From contig CANNQP010000002.1 of the NCBI GenBank assembly GCA_947507875.1, positions 124,001-188,000 of the forward strand: DNA of 64,000 bases, read 5' to 3'. Positions within the stretch are counted from its first letter, which is position 1. Every line of letters starts with the position of its first letter. The notes under the pieces are model-generated. The model was given only the letters and a program-made list of their open reading frames with translations, had not been told where the DNA came from and did not search any database. Below are positions 43,117 through 52,333 of this stretch, in pieces. This DNA comes from Verrucomicrobiaceae bacterium. Lineage in GTDB: Bacteria > Verrucomicrobiota > Verrucomicrobiia > Verrucomicrobiales > Verrucomicrobiaceae. Made by a program: the position numbers and the translations under genes.

Positions 43117-43638
43117 TTAGAGGGCTTTGCGCTCCTTGATCTCTTTGCCACGAGCGCGGAGGATTTCATCCTTGGGACGCAGAGCGTGCAGGGCAGCCAA
43201 AGTGGCCTTAACCACGTTAGCATGATTGCTGGAGCCAAAGGATTTGCCGATGACGTCTTTGACGCCGACCGCTTCGAGCACCGCGCGAGCACCGCCACCA
43301 GCGATGATGCCAGTACCAGGAGCTGCAGGCTTCAGCATGATGTGCCCGCCACCATGTTCACCAATGACTTCGTGAGGGATGGTGTTGTTGTTGAGATGAA
43401 CGAGGTTCATCTTCTTGCGAGAGGCTTCGGTGGCTTTCTTGATGGCATCTGCCACTTCGTTAGCCTTGCCAAAGCCCCAGCCGACGCGACCATTCTTGTC
43501 GCCAGAGACAACAAGGGCGCTGAAGCTGAAACGACGGCCACCTTTGACGACCTTGGCGCATCGGTTGATGTGGACGACTTTTTCGACGGAGTCGCCACGG
43601 GAATCGCCATCAGCGGCGTTGCGGATTTCTTCTGCCAT
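43117..43638 (-). CDS. rpsE: 30S ribosomal protein S5
   Basis: A 173-residue ribosomal protein. The dsRNA-binding N-terminal domain ([21 protein letters not shown] in part, [21 protein letters not shown]) and C-terminal domain ([37 protein letters not shown]) are complete. Order L18-S5-L15 is conserved. Confidence 0.97.
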   Translation of the reverse strand: MAEEIRNAADGDSRGDSVEKVVHINRCAKVVKGGRRFSFSALVVSGDKNGRVGWGFGKANEVADAIKKATEASRKKMNLVHLNNNTIPHEVIGEHGGGHIMLKPAAPGTGIIAGGGARAVLEAVGVKDVIGKSFGSSNHANVVKATLAALHALRPKDEILRARGKEIKERKAL

Positions 43639-43662
43639 AAAACTCGGTGCGGTGGGGGTGGA

Positions 43663-44019
43663 TTAGAACTTCAGGCCCTTTTCGCGGGCGGCGTCAGCAA
43701 GGGCTTTGACCTTGCCATGGTAGAAGAAGCCACCACGATCGAAGACGACTTCTTCAATCTTAGCGGCCAGGGCGCGCTCGGCGACAGCCTGTCCGACTTT
43801 AGTCGCACCGGTGATGTTGGCCTTGCCGCCGCCGAAACCTTTCTCTTTCGTGGAGACGGAAACGATTGTGCGGCCAGCATCATCGTCGATGAGCTGAGCA
43901 TAGACGTTGGTGTTGGAAAAATAGACAGCCAGACGTGGACGGGTTGCCGTGCCTTTGACCTTCTGGCGAATGCGCGCGTGAATGCGCGAGCGGATGAGTT
44001 TGCGGTTGATTGCAGCCAT
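43663..44019 (-). CDS. rplR: 50S ribosomal protein L18
   Basis: A 118-residue 5S rRNA-binding protein of normal length: [21 protein letters not shown] in part, IYAQLIDD-type [32 protein letters not shown] and [21 protein letters not shown]. Sits 24 nt upstream of rpsE in the cluster. Confidence 0.97.
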   Translation of the reverse strand: MAAINRKLIRSRIHARIRQKVKGTATRPRLAVYFSNTNVYAQLIDDDAGRTIVSVSTKEKGFGGGKANITGATKVGQAVAERALAAKIEEVVFDRGGFFYHGKVKALADAAREKGLKF

Positions 44020-44041
44020 GTTCTTGGGGTCGTCTGGTAGA

Positions 44042-44581
44042 TTACTTCACGCTCTTGCCGGCCTTGCGGCGGATCTGCTCGCCTGCATAACGCACGCCCT
44101 TGGCCTTGTAAGGCTCTGGCGGGTAGTAGGCGCGAATGTCGGCGGCGAGCTGGCCGACGACTTGCTTGTCGATGCCTTCGATGGCGATCTTGGTGTTTTC
44201 AGCGACGGTGACTTTCACGCCGGCTGGAATCGGGTGAAGACGATCGTGACTCTGTCCGAGTTGAAGATCGATGACATTGCCTTTGACGGCGGCACGGAAA
44301 CCGACGCCGTGGATTTCTAGATCCTTGCGGTAGCCCTGGCTGACGCCGTGGATCATGTTGCTGATGAGACGCTGGGTGGTGCCGTGCATGGCGCGCACTT
44401 TGCGGTCTTCAGTCTCACGTGTGACACTCAATTGATTGCCTTCCGCGGCGACATTCACGCCTGCGGGAAGGGTCCAGTTGAGCTTGCCTTTGGGGCCCTC
44501 CACGAGGACGGAGCGATCTTCGCCAATTTTGACGGAGACTTTGTCCGGGAGAGAGATGGGTTGTTTACCGACTCGTGACAT
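44042..44581 (-). CDS. rplF: 50S ribosomal protein L6
   Basis: A 179-residue ribosomal protein with the start [20 protein letters not shown] and the C-terminal signature [21 protein letters not shown]. Both halves of the duplicated L6 fold are present ([13 protein letters not shown] first half; [21 protein letters not shown] second half). Follows S8 after 26 nt. Confidence 0.97.
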   Translation of the reverse strand: MSRVGKQPISLPDKVSVKIGEDRSVLVEGPKGKLNWTLPAGVNVAAEGNQLSVTRETEDRKVRAMHGTTQRLISNMIHGVSQGYRKDLEIHGVGFRAAVKGNVIDLQLGQSHDRLHPIPAGVKVTVAENTKIAIEGIDKQVVGQLAADIRAYYPPEPYKAKGVRYAGEQIRRKAGKSVK

Positions 44582-44607
44582 GTTTTTGGATTCTCTCGTG
44601 TTGGGGG

Positions 44608-44997
44608 TTACCAGACGGTGGCAAGCAATTCGCCGCCGACTTTGGCCTTTTTGGCCCGGGCGCCGGTCATGAGACCGCGTGAAGTGGATAGGATAGCGAT
44701 GCCGAGACCACCGAGCACGCGGGGAATCTCGTCACAGGAGACGTACTTGCGCAGCCCTGGCTTGGACACGCGGCTGAGGTGACGCACGACAGGCAGCTTG
44801 CCCTGATACTTCAGCTTCAATTTGAGCTGGGGGTGAGCAGCGCTGGTGTCCACTTCGTAGTTCCAAAGGTAGCCTTCTTCCTGAAGGATGCGGGCGATCT
44901 CGCTCTTCATTTTGGAGAAGGGCACGAGAACTTCCTGCTGGCCAGCTTTGGCGGCGTTGCGGATGCGGGTGAGAAAATCGGAGATCGGGTCGGTCAT
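44608..44997 (-). CDS. rpsH: 30S ribosomal protein S8
   Basis: A 129-residue ribosomal protein, complete: DPISDFLTRIRNAAKAGQQE at the start and STSRGLMTGARAKKAKVGGELLATVW at the end (written in part). In most bacteria S14 precedes S8; here L5 precedes directly with a 37-nt spacer. Confidence 0.97.
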   Translation of the reverse strand: MTDPISDFLTRIRNAAKAGQQEVLVPFSKMKSEIARILQEEGYLWNYEVDTSAAHPQLKLKLKYQGKLPVVRHLSRVSKPGLRKYVSCDEIPRVLGGLGIAILSTSRGLMTGARAKKAKVGGELLATVW

Positions 44998-45034
44998 GGC
45001 TCGGTAGGAGTCGGACGTTTCAGGTCAGGTTGAA

Positions 45035-45616
45035 TTAGGCGGCAGCTTCGCCAGGCTTCTGCTGCTGGCCGATTTTGCCACGGAATGGCATGCCGAGCGC
45101 ACGGAGGAGTTCACGAGCGTGATCGTCGTCGTTGGTCGAGGTCACGAAAGTGATGTCGAAACCGAGGGAACGCTTGATTTTTTCCAGCTCGATTTCAGGG
45201 AAAATGGACTGATCGGTGATTCCGAGGGTGTAGTTGCCACGACCGTCGAAGGAACGAGGAGCGACGCCGCGGAAGTCACGCACACGTGGTAGCGCGGTGC
45301 GGATGAGACGCATGAGGAAATCATACATGCGATTGCCGCGAAGGGTCACTTTGACGCCGACGTTTTCACCGATACGCAGCTTGAAGTTAGCGATGGCCTT
45401 CTTGGATTTGGTGATCACTGGCTTCTGGCCGGTGATGAGCTGCACTTCATTCACAGCATCTTCGATAGCCTGCTTGCGCTCGCCCTGGGAACCGACGGAG
45501 CAGTTGATGACGATCTTTTCCAGTTTCGGCACCTGATGGATGTTTTCGACGCCGAGCTGCTCTTTGAGAGCAGAACGCAATTTCTCGTGATAGAGAGTCT
45601 TGAGGACGGGGGTCAT
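45035..45616 (-). CDS. rplE: 50S ribosomal protein L5
   Basis: A 193-residue 5S rRNA-binding protein; ATG 45616 gives MTPVLKTLYHEKLRSALKE, the normal start. Conserved segments: KLEKIVINCSVG, ITGQKPVITKSKKAIANFKLR in part, GNRMYDFLMRLIRTALPRVRDFRG in part and GITDQSIFPEIE. It is the first gene of this ribosomal cluster; L14 and L24, which normally precede it, are not here. A 170-nt leader with an AT-rich promoter separates it from the esterase gene. The C-terminal tail (GQQQKPGEAAA) is an extension. Confidence 0.97.
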   Translation of the reverse strand: MTPVLKTLYHEKLRSALKEQLGVENIHQVPKLEKIVINCSVGSQGERKQAIEDAVNEVQLITGQKPVITKSKKAIANFKLRIGENVGVKVTLRGNRMYDFLMRLIRTALPRVRDFRGVAPRSFDGRGNYTLGITDQSIFPEIELEKIKRSLGFDITFVTSTNDDDHARELLRALGMPFRGKIGQQQKPGEAAA

Positions 45617-45741
45617 GGGGTGATGGGGGTGGGCCTTTCCTCCGGGGGCTCTGAAGTTCATCCAGAACAGGGGCCGAAGGGGGCGATGAGGGGCGCGGAG
45701 GGTGGCGAGTGCCAGAAGTTTCGCAACCTGCTTTTTTAAAA

Positions 45742-45771
45742 AATTTATTTTTCTCGACCAGCGCTGCTCAA
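45742..45771 (-). promoter_or_regulatory. Promoter of the L5-SecY-Map operon
   Basis: On the minus strand TTGAGC (45771-45766), 18 nt, then TAAATT (45747-45742) inside a strikingly AT-rich run (AAAAATAAATTTTTTAAAAAA). It would leave a leader of about 115 nt before L5, long enough for autoregulatory structure. Confidence 0.5.
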
Positions 45772-45789
45772 AAACTAGCTCGAATGCCA

Positions 45790-46629
45790 TCAGGGTTGTA
45801 GCCAGCCCATCACCCCCAGCCATTTCCCGCAGCGCTGCGGCCAAGCATTCACGGGCAGGCCGCCGGCCCTCATGCCAAAGCCGTGGCCACCTTTGGCATA
45901 AAGGTGCAGTTCAGCGGGCAGCCCGTGTTTTTTATACTCCAGGTAAAGCATGGCAGAGGCGGTGGAATTCTGCCCATCCTCATGCGCGCAGGCCAGGAAC
46001 ATCGGGGGCGCGTCCGCAGGCACGGTGAAGCCGTCTTTGAACCGTGTGGGCTCCTTGCTATCCAAAAATCCGCCGCCGTAGATCATGATGCCAAAGTCAG
46101 GCAGAGCTGCCGCCGCAGGGCGATCACAGGCTAGGTGGCCCAGCAGGTTGCCTCCTGCACTGAAGCCGAGGAGGCCTACACGCTGCGGGTTCACCTGCCA
46201 TTCGGCGGCTTTTTCACGGACGATCTGGATGGCCCGTGCTGCATCCTGCACAGGTTTTTCATAGGGCTTGGCGTCATCCCGTGTGGGCGTGCGGTATTTC
46301 AGCAGCACGGCGGTCACGCCCAGGCCGTTCAACCAGTCGCAAACCTGCGTGCCCTCGTGCACGGTGGATAAAAAAACGTAGCCGCCACCAGGGGCAACGA
46401 TGACGCAGGTGCCATTTGGCTTTTCCGGACGATGGACACTGATGGTCGGTGCGTGGATGTTTGAGATCGTGCTTTTGCCACCTTTCGTTCGGAGAAACTC
46501 CGCCGTGGCGGCTGATGGCGGCGTCATCTGCCCCGGGGCACCTTCGGGCCAAAGGGGAATCTCGGCGGGTTCAGCGGCGGAAAGGTAAGCGGTGGCCAGC
46601 AGGCAAAGGAACAACAAGCGCGTGATCAT
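45790..46629 (-). CDS. Secreted alpha/beta hydrolase, esterase/acetylxylan-esterase-like
   Basis: A 279-residue exported hydrolase with a signal peptide (to about residue 19), the oxyanion-type motif VIVAPGGGYVFLS, and the nucleophile elbow GFSAGGNLLGH with serine 157. The probable acid and histidine are in ACAHEDGQNS and AKGGHGFGM. The layout, with the HGGG-like loop replaced by PGGGY, matches verrucomicrobial polysaccharide deacetylating esterases (the BD-FAE/Axe-like group), so it may remove acetyl groups from glycans; the substrate is inferred only. It is transcribed alone; the stop is near the ribosomal promoter. Confidence 0.85.
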   Translation of the reverse strand: MITRLLFLCLLATAYLSAAEPAEIPLWPEGAPGQMTPPSAATAEFLRTKGGKSTISNIHAPTISVHRPEKPNGTCVIVAPGGGYVFLSTVHEGTQVCDWLNGLGVTAVLLKYRTPTRDDAKPYEKPVQDAARAIQIVREKAAEWQVNPQRVGLLGFSAGGNLLGHLACDRPAAAALPDFGIMIYGGGFLDSKEPTRFKDGFTVPADAPPMFLACAHEDGQNSTASAMLYLEYKKHGLPAELHLYAKGGHGFGMRAGGLPVNAWPQRCGKWLGVMGWLQP

Positions 46630-46682
46630 GGACTACAGCAAACGCGCCAATAGCCGCAGATTTTCGCCCTGCTTTCAGCGCT

Positions 46683-47984
46683 TCACCAGCAAAGGCCTTC
46701 GTAACGCCAGGGTAGATTTTTCAGATCTCGCCAGCCATTCACGTCGATGACCTGTTGCTCCGGTTTGACCAAAGAGGCCAGTGTCTCCAGAGAAGCACAT
46801 TTTTGCGAGGTGATGACTAGCTCGGCATGCTCAATAACCTCCGCCACATCCTGCTTCAGCAGCGATTCCAGGTGCGGCATGCGGCGCTTCATTTCGGCGG
46901 CGTTTGCGCCGATGAGGCGGGAAAGGTTGAGGCTGGGATCATAGATGCGCAGCTCGTAGCCCCGCCCAAGCAGCGTCTCCGCCACGGCCACCATGGGGCT
47001 GCCTCGCAGGTCATCCGTATCCGCTTTGAAAGCGAGGCCCAGCAGGCCAATGCGACGCACGCCCTTGCTCGTGATGAGCTTCAGCAGCAGGTCCAGGTGC
47101 GCGTGGTTAGTGTCCAGCGTGTTGTCCAGGAGCGGCAGGGAAATGCCCTCCTGACGGGCAAAGGAAAGCAGGGCGCTGACATCCTTGGGCAAACAGGAAC
47201 CACCAAATGGCGTGCCGGGCTTCATGTAGTAGCTGGAGATGTTCAGCCGCGTGTCGCTGCACACCACGTTCATGACGCGCGATCCATCCTCGCCCAGGTG
47301 CTTGCACAGGCGGCCGATCTCATTGGCAAAGCCGACCTTCAGCGCATGGAAATAATTGCAGGAATACTTGATCATCTCCGCCCCCTCCCAGGCCAGCACG
47401 GCAGGCTCGCCACCCAGCAACTGACGTGCTTCATCGCCTTCCGGCGCGGCTCCATCGTGCGTGCCTACCACCGCCAGAGACGGCACACGAAAATCCTTCA
47501 CGGCCGTGCCTTCGCGCAGGAACTCAGGACAGTAGTAGATGCGCACCTGACCAGACCCACGCAGGTCTTCAAAAAAATCCTGCACCATCTGGCGCGTGCT
47601 GCCAGGCAACATCGTGCTGCGGAAAAGGATCACATGCGATTTGCCGCTGCTCTTCAGCACGGCGGCGATTTGCTCGCTGACCTTGCGGACAAAGTCGAGG
47701 TTCAGCCGACCCGACTCCAGGGAAGGCGTGCCCACGCAGATGATGCTGACGTCGCTGCCCAGCACGGCATCCTGCGCACTTGTGGTGGCGGAAAGTCGGC
47801 CCTCACGGCGGGCGGTGCCCAGCAGGTCATCCAACTCCGGCTCGATGATCGGGCTGCGCCCGGTGTTGAAGGCATCCACCTTCTCCGGCTGCACATCGGC
47901 CCCGATGATGACATGCCCCTGCTCCGCCAGACACCCTGCGGTGACCGCGCCGACATAGCCTAGACCAAAGATGCTAACCTTCAT
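46683..47984 (-). CDS. algD: GDP-mannose 6-dehydrogenase, AlgD-like
   Basis: A 433-residue nucleotide-sugar dehydrogenase. Rossmann motif IFGLGYVGAVTAGCLAEQGH, GTPS after ICV, active-site motif GGSCLPKDVSAL with its cysteine (leucine after the cysteine, as in AlgD, rather than phenylalanine as in UDP-glucose dehydrogenases), and the C-terminal domain with LGLAFKADTDDLRGSP. AlgD makes GDP-mannuronate for alginate-like polymers in the cytoplasm. No other polysaccharide genes are adjacent. Start ATG 47984 (MKVSIFGLGYVG) matches the family; an upstream ATG adds nine residues. Confidence 0.9.
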   Translation of the reverse strand: MKVSIFGLGYVGAVTAGCLAEQGHVIIGADVQPEKVDAFNTGRSPIIEPELDDLLGTARREGRLSATTSAQDAVLGSDVSIICVGTPSLESGRLNLDFVRKVSEQIAAVLKSSGKSHVILFRSTMLPGSTRQMVQDFFEDLRGSGQVRIYYCPEFLREGTAVKDFRVPSLAVVGTHDGAAPEGDEARQLLGGEPAVLAWEGAEMIKYSCNYFHALKVGFANEIGRLCKHLGEDGSRVMNVVCSDTRLNISSYYMKPGTPFGGSCLPKDVSALLSFARQEGISLPLLDNTLDTNHAHLDLLLKLITSKGVRRIGLLGLAFKADTDDLRGSPMVAVAETLLGRGYELRIYDPSLNLSRLIGANAAEMKRRMPHLESLLKQDVAEVIEHAELVITSQKCASLETLASLVKPEQQVIDVNGWRDLKNLPWRYEGLCW

Positions 47985-48104
47985 GGGCGGCCCTCTTAGG
48001 CTCTGATTCAAAACCTGTCACGAACCAATTTCTGCGCAGAGCACCCAGGCAACCCTTTGGAAAAAGCCAAGTCCTCTTGGCCCAGGGATGCGTATCCGCT
48101 GCCC

Positions 48105-49640
48105 ATGCGCCACCTGATCCTTGTTCTCGGAGACCAACTCGACCTTCACTCGGCGGCCTGGGACGGTTTTGATCCCCAAGTGGACCGTGTGTGGATGGCC
48201 GAGGTAGCCGAAGAATCCACCAAGGTCTGGGTTCACAAGGCGCGCATCGTCACCTTCCTGGCCGCCATGCGTCACTTCGCCGCCAAATTGCGCGCAAAAG
48301 GCGTGCAGGTGGACTACCGAAAGCTCGACGATGCAGACAACCAAGGCTCCTTCGCCGCTGAGCTGGAAGCGGCCGTGGCCCGGCTGAAGCCCAACAAGCT
48401 CATCATGGTCGAGGCGGGCGAATGGCAGGTGCGCGAGGACTTCCGCTCGGCTGCCAAGGGCTTGCAAATCGAGCTGGTGGAGCGTGAGGACCGCCACTTC
48501 CTGGCCAGCCACGCCGACTTTGCCAAACATGCACAGGGTCGGAAGCAGCTGCGCATGGAGTTCTTTTACCGCGAAATGCGCGCCCGGCATCAGGTGCTGA
48601 TGGACGGGGCCAAGCCCGTCGGTGGCGAGTGGAATTTTGACAGCGAAAATCGCAAGAGCTTCGGCAAAGAAGGCCCGCCGCTGAAGCCCGCCCCACGCCG
48701 CTTTCTGCCGGATGCGATCACGCAGGAGGTCATCGAGCTGGTGGAGCGACGCTTCGCCAATCACCCAGGCAGCCTAGCCGAGTTTGACTGGCCCGTCACC
48801 GCCGAGGACGCGCAGGTGGCCCTGGCGGATTTCATCGACCATCGCCTAGCCAACTTTGGTGACTACCAGGACGCGATGTGGACGCAGGAGCCGTGGCTTT
48901 TTCACAGCCGGCTCAGCGCCGTGATGAACCTGAAGCTGCTGGACCCGCGCCAAGTCATCGCCGCTGCGGAAACCGCCTACCAAAAAGGCCGTGCGCCGCT
49001 GGCTGCCGTGGAGGGTTTCATCCGCCAGATCCTCGGCTGGCGGGAATACGTGCGCGGCATCTACTGGCGCCACATGCCGCAGTATGTGGACATGAACGCC
49101 CTGGGCTGCGATCAGCCTCTGCCCAAACTCTACTGGACCGGAGAAACCGACATGAACTGCCTGCACGAGGCCGTGGGCCAGACCCTGAAGCATGGCTACG
49201 CGCACCACATCCAGCGGCTCATGGTCACCGGCCTCTTCTCCCTGCTGCTCGGCGTGCGTCCGCGCGAGGTCCACGAGTGGTACCTGGCCGTCTATGTGGA
49301 CGCCATCGAGTGGGTGGAGCTGCCAAACACGCTCGGCATGTCCCAGCACGGAGATGGCGGCATCATGGCCAGCAAGCCCTACATCGCCTCCGGCAAATAC
49401 ATCCAGCGCATGAGCAACTACTGCGCCGGCTGCCGCTTTGACCCCGCCCAGTCCACTGGCCCGCGCGCCTGCCCCTTCACCACGCTCTACTGGGACTTCC
49501 TCATGCAGCACGAGCCTCGCCTGCGCCTGAACCAGCGCATGTCCATGCAGGTGAAAAACCTCACCCGCCTCAAAGACCCCGAAAAAGAAGCCATCCGCGC
49601 CCAGGCCAAAAAACTGCGCGAAGACCTCTCCGCCGGGTGA
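48105..49640 (+). CDS. Cryptochrome/photolyase of the iron-sulfur (FeS-BCP) class
   Basis: A 511-residue flavoprotein beginning MRHLILVLGDQLDLHSAAW. The C-terminal half carries the FAD-binding and cluster region: WREYVRGIYWRHMP, MNCLHEAVGQTLKHGYAHHIQR in part, TGLFSLLLGVRP, and the cysteines of the 4Fe-4S site in DMNCLH and YCAGCRF...RACPF (four cysteines in the expected order). These proteins repair (6-4) photoproducts with blue light or act as light sensors. Transcribed alone, divergent from the AlgD-like gene. Confidence 0.92.
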   Translation: MRHLILVLGDQLDLHSAAWDGFDPQVDRVWMAEVAEESTKVWVHKARIVTFLAAMRHFAAKLRAKGVQVDYRKLDDADNQGSFAAELEAAVARLKPNKLIMVEAGEWQVREDFRSAAKGLQIELVEREDRHFLASHADFAKHAQGRKQLRMEFFYREMRARHQVLMDGAKPVGGEWNFDSENRKSFGKEGPPLKPAPRRFLPDAITQEVIELVERRFANHPGSLAEFDWPVTAEDAQVALADFIDHRLANFGDYQDAMWTQEPWLFHSRLSAVMNLKLLDPRQVIAAAETAYQKGRAPLAAVEGFIRQILGWREYVRGIYWRHMPQYVDMNALGCDQPLPKLYWTGETDMNCLHEAVGQTLKHGYAHHIQRLMVTGLFSLLLGVRPREVHEWYLAVYVDAIEWVELPNTLGMSQHGDGGIMASKPYIASGKYIQRMSNYCAGCRFDPAQSTGPRACPFTTLYWDFLMQHEPRLRLNQRMSMQVKNLTRLKDPEKEAIRAQAKKLREDLSAG

Positions 49641-49739
49641 TGCTTTCAATCAATTTCCAGAAGCGCCTGCAACACGCACTTCCGAATTCAGGCTTCATGA
49701 CGCCTGGGCGTGGTTCAACAGCTGGCGGTCGGAAGAGTG

Positions 49740-50537
49740 TTAGCGAGGCTGCGACTGACCGCCGAAGAAGTGCGCTAGGGCTTCCATCATGCCTTCGCTG
49801 GCAGGGCGGGTGCCGACGAAGCCGCCGTGGTTGAGCACGTGGGCTTTGATGGCGGGCAGGCCGTTGCCGGGGGTGGCGATCATGCGGGCGTGGCGCGGGT
49901 CCAGCATCGAGAGATCATTGTAGTTGTCCCCAGCGGCGAAGCAACGGGACGCGTCGATGCCTAGCAGGCGCGCTAGCTCGCTGAGCGCGGTGCCTTTGCT
50001 GTAGCCGCTGTGGGAAAAGCGCAGGTAGATGCTATTTCGATGATAGCCGATGTCAGGAAACTGCCGGGCGTGCGCGTCGATGTAGGTGCAGACTCGATCC
50101 ATTTCTTCATCCGACGTGCCGACGATGCCGAATTCGCCAAAGTCGCCCTCCAAAAACTGCGCTCGGGTCTGCTGGCGGAGCCATTGGCGGATGGCATCGA
50201 ACGAGGCCTCGTGATCGCGTACGAAGCGCTCGTGGGCCTTGCGGGCTTGTTTGTTCCAACTGCCAAAGTCCACCCACCGCCCCAGGATGCCAGGTCGGTA
50301 GATGTCGCACTCTTGGGCGATGATGTAGTCAGGCTGCATGAAGATGCCATGCTGAGCCAGGCCGGCGACGGTTTGCGAGAGGCTGCGGCCGGTGTTGATG
50401 ACCCAGGCGGCACCTTGGCCACGCAGTTGCTGGATCATCTGACCGAGCGACGGATGGAAGACGGGGTCGCTTTCGGGATGCACCAGCGTGCCATCGAAGT
50501 CGAAGCAGAGGATGAAGTGAGGCGAGGAGGCTGCCAT
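49740..50537 (-). CDS. HAD-superfamily (IIB) phosphatase
   Basis: A 265-residue hydrolase starting MAASSPHFILCFDFDGTLVHP, with nucleophile and acid aspartates D12 and D14, motif II INTGRS, and motif III/IV FAAGDNYNDLSMLD. The cap is type IIB, as in Cof-type and sucrose- or trehalose-phosphate phosphatases. Probable cytoplasmic sugar-phosphate or cofactor phosphatase; substrate not deducible. ATG 50537 is preferred to 50591, which would add a tail of arginine and proline residues. Converges with the photolyase gene across 99 nt that hold no clear terminator. Confidence 0.88.
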   Translation of the reverse strand: MAASSPHFILCFDFDGTLVHPESDPVFHPSLGQMIQQLRGQGAAWVINTGRSLSQTVAGLAQHGIFMQPDYIIAQECDIYRPGILGRWVDFGSWNKQARKAHERFVRDHEASFDAIRQWLRQQTRAQFLEGDFGEFGIVGTSDEEMDRVCTYIDAHARQFPDIGYHRNSIYLRFSHSGYSKGTALSELARLLGIDASRCFAAGDNYNDLSMLDPRHARMIATPGNGLPAIKAHVLNHGGFVGTRPASEGMMEALAHFFGGQSQPR

Positions 50538-50605
50538 CGGGCGGGGCGCAAATGCGGGCCGCTGCATGCATCGACGCCCGCCCCGAGTCAAGGAGCGTGC
50601 GCCGA

Positions 50606-50622
50606 GCCCGAAGGATTCGGGC
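50606..50622. other. Hairpin between Gfo/Idh and HAD genes
   Basis: GCCCGAA (50606-50612) and TTCGGGC (50616-50622) are a perfect 7-bp stem with a 3-nt loop, 35 nt after the Gfo/Idh stop on the minus strand. No T-run follows, so it could be an attenuator, an mRNA-stabilising stem or a weak terminator. Confidence 0.4.
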
Positions 50623-50656
50623 GGACCCGTTGAATCACAACGAGTGGCGAGATGGC

Positions 50657-52096
50657 TCAGACGGCCTCGGGCACCTCGAAACCAGCGCGGTATTCGCGGC
50701 GCAGCAGGGCTAGGGCCTCCGGCGTAGCGCTGTTGCCGATGAAGGTTTCTTTGGCGGCATCCACCTCCAGCATCTGGCCGACGCGGATGTCGCCTGTTTT
50801 GAGCGCGACTTCATTGGCGGCGAGGTGAGCTGGCAGGTCGGTGATGACTTCCTGCCAAGGGGCGAATTCGGTGAGAGCTGCTTTGGCTTGATCCAGATCT
50901 CCTGGCTTGCCGAGCTGCCAGGAGATGTTGCCTAGGTGGCACCAGGCGCTGGAGAAGTGGATTTTTTCAATCTCGCCCTTCAAGTCCTGCGGTTTCCGAC
51001 TGCGAATCGCAGCAACAAAGTTGGCCGCGTGCGTGGCACCACCGTCGCCTTTGAATTTCTGCACGACTTTGCCATTCTGGTCATGCACGGAACCACCACC
51101 ACGACCGCCGGCGTAGTAACCATTTTCACATTCGATGATCAAGAAGGCGCTGGTGCGACGGCGCAGGTACACATCCGGCGCTTTCATGCCCTTTTTGCGG
51201 GGCATGTTGTGCACATCCATCACGACCGGGATGGTGCCGGTGTCATAATAAATGAAATGCGTGTTAGGCGTCTCGCCTGCATCGTCCCAGCCGAGACGTC
51301 CCCCACCGGCCAGCACGCGTTTGGGCAGCGTCAGTTGATCGCGGAAGACGACGCTGCGCAGGTCATCAAGGATGTGCGGCCCCCAGTTTCCGAGCTCGCC
51401 GTTGCCGGTGTTCCAGACCCAGTGCCAGTCATAGTGGAATCTTTCCCGCAGGATGGGGATGTCCTGCGCGGGGCCTAACCAGAGGTTATAGTCCACCGTG
51501 GTCGGTGGGGTGATGGGCGCGGTGCGTTTGCCGATGCTGGCCCTCATGCCGTAGTGGTTGCAGCGCACGTACTTGATTTTCCCCAACGCACCTGTGTCTA
51601 GGTAGGCCTTCAGTTCATCGTGAAAAGGGTCGCTGCGCTGCTGCGTGCCACCTTGGACGATGCGGTTGTACTTCCGCGCGGCTTCGACCAGTTTGCGGCC
51701 TTCCCAGATGTTGTGGGAAATGGGCTTTTCGACATACACGTCTTTGCCCGCTTGGCAGGCCCAGATCGAGGCGAGCACATGCCAGTGGTTCCCCGTGGAG
51801 ACGCAGACAGCATCGATGTCTTTGTCCTCCATGACCTTGCGCAGGTCCTGGGTGGTTTTGGCCGTGGGGTATTTTTTCTTGGCCTTGTCGAGCGCGATGG
51901 TGTCCGCATCGCACAGGTAGGCGATCTCCACCCCTGGCACCTTGGCGAGACGAGCTGCATTGCCACTGCCCTGACCGCCGAGGCCGATGGCAGCGATGCG
52001 GATGCGATCGTTCGCGCCGAGCACACGTGAAGCAGAGAGGGCAGAGGTCGCGAGGGCGGCATCGCGCAAAAAGGAACGGCGAGAGGTGGTCATCAT
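50657..52096 (-). CDS. Tat-exported Gfo/Idh/MocA family oxidoreductase (second copy)
   Basis: A 479-residue exported NAD(P)-dependent oxidoreductase. Tat leader [21 protein letters not shown], Rossmann start RIRIAAIGLGGQGSGNAARL, active-site motif YVEKPISHN, and the family segment RFHYDWHWVWNTGNGELGNWG. It belongs to the same exported subfamily as the protein at 34018-35562 but is not a recent duplicate. Two adjacent ATGs (52096, 52093) are equally possible. Substrate unknown, probably a sugar or sugar acid in the periplasm. Confidence 0.92.
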   Translation of the reverse strand: MMTTSRRSFLRDAALATSALSASRVLGANDRIRIAAIGLGGQGSGNAARLAKVPGVEIAYLCDADTIALDKAKKKYPTAKTTQDLRKVMEDKDIDAVCVSTGNHWHVLASIWACQAGKDVYVEKPISHNIWEGRKLVEAARKYNRIVQGGTQQRSDPFHDELKAYLDTGALGKIKYVRCNHYGMRASIGKRTAPITPPTTVDYNLWLGPAQDIPILRERFHYDWHWVWNTGNGELGNWGPHILDDLRSVVFRDQLTLPKRVLAGGGRLGWDDAGETPNTHFIYYDTGTIPVVMDVHNMPRKKGMKAPDVYLRRRTSAFLIIECENGYYAGGRGGGSVHDQNGKVVQKFKGDGGATHAANFVAAIRSRKPQDLKGEIEKIHFSSAWCHLGNISWQLGKPGDLDQAKAALTEFAPWQEVITDLPAHLAANEVALKTGDIRVGQMLEVDAAKETFIGNSATPEALALLRREYRAGFEVPEAV

Positions 52097-52237
52097 AGAG
52101 CTGAGAATGGGCAACGCAGGCAAGCAGGTCAAGCTGTCAGGAAATCCAACTCCACAAGCTTGGCTTGCCTCTTGCTCTCAGAGCTCACCGCCTGCCTCAC
52201 TCAAGTGACGCCAAAAGGCTTTTTGTGTTAGCGCCGA

Positions 52238-52249
52238 ATTAATATTAAT
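52238..52249. promoter_or_regulatory. 12-bp AT palindrome upstream of the calcium-repeat gene
   Basis: ATTAATATTAAT is a perfect palindrome within an AT-rich tract (about 52215-52290) between the divergent Gfo/Idh and calcium-repeat genes. It probably marks a promoter or regulator site; a TTGTGT at 52223-52228 could be a -35. Confidence 0.35.
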
Positions 52250-52333
52250 ACAAAGTAATTATCATGTAACCACATTGTATTCTTCACTCGTTTTGCAACA
52301 TGGCCTTGGTTCTTAACCCATCGCCATTTGACC

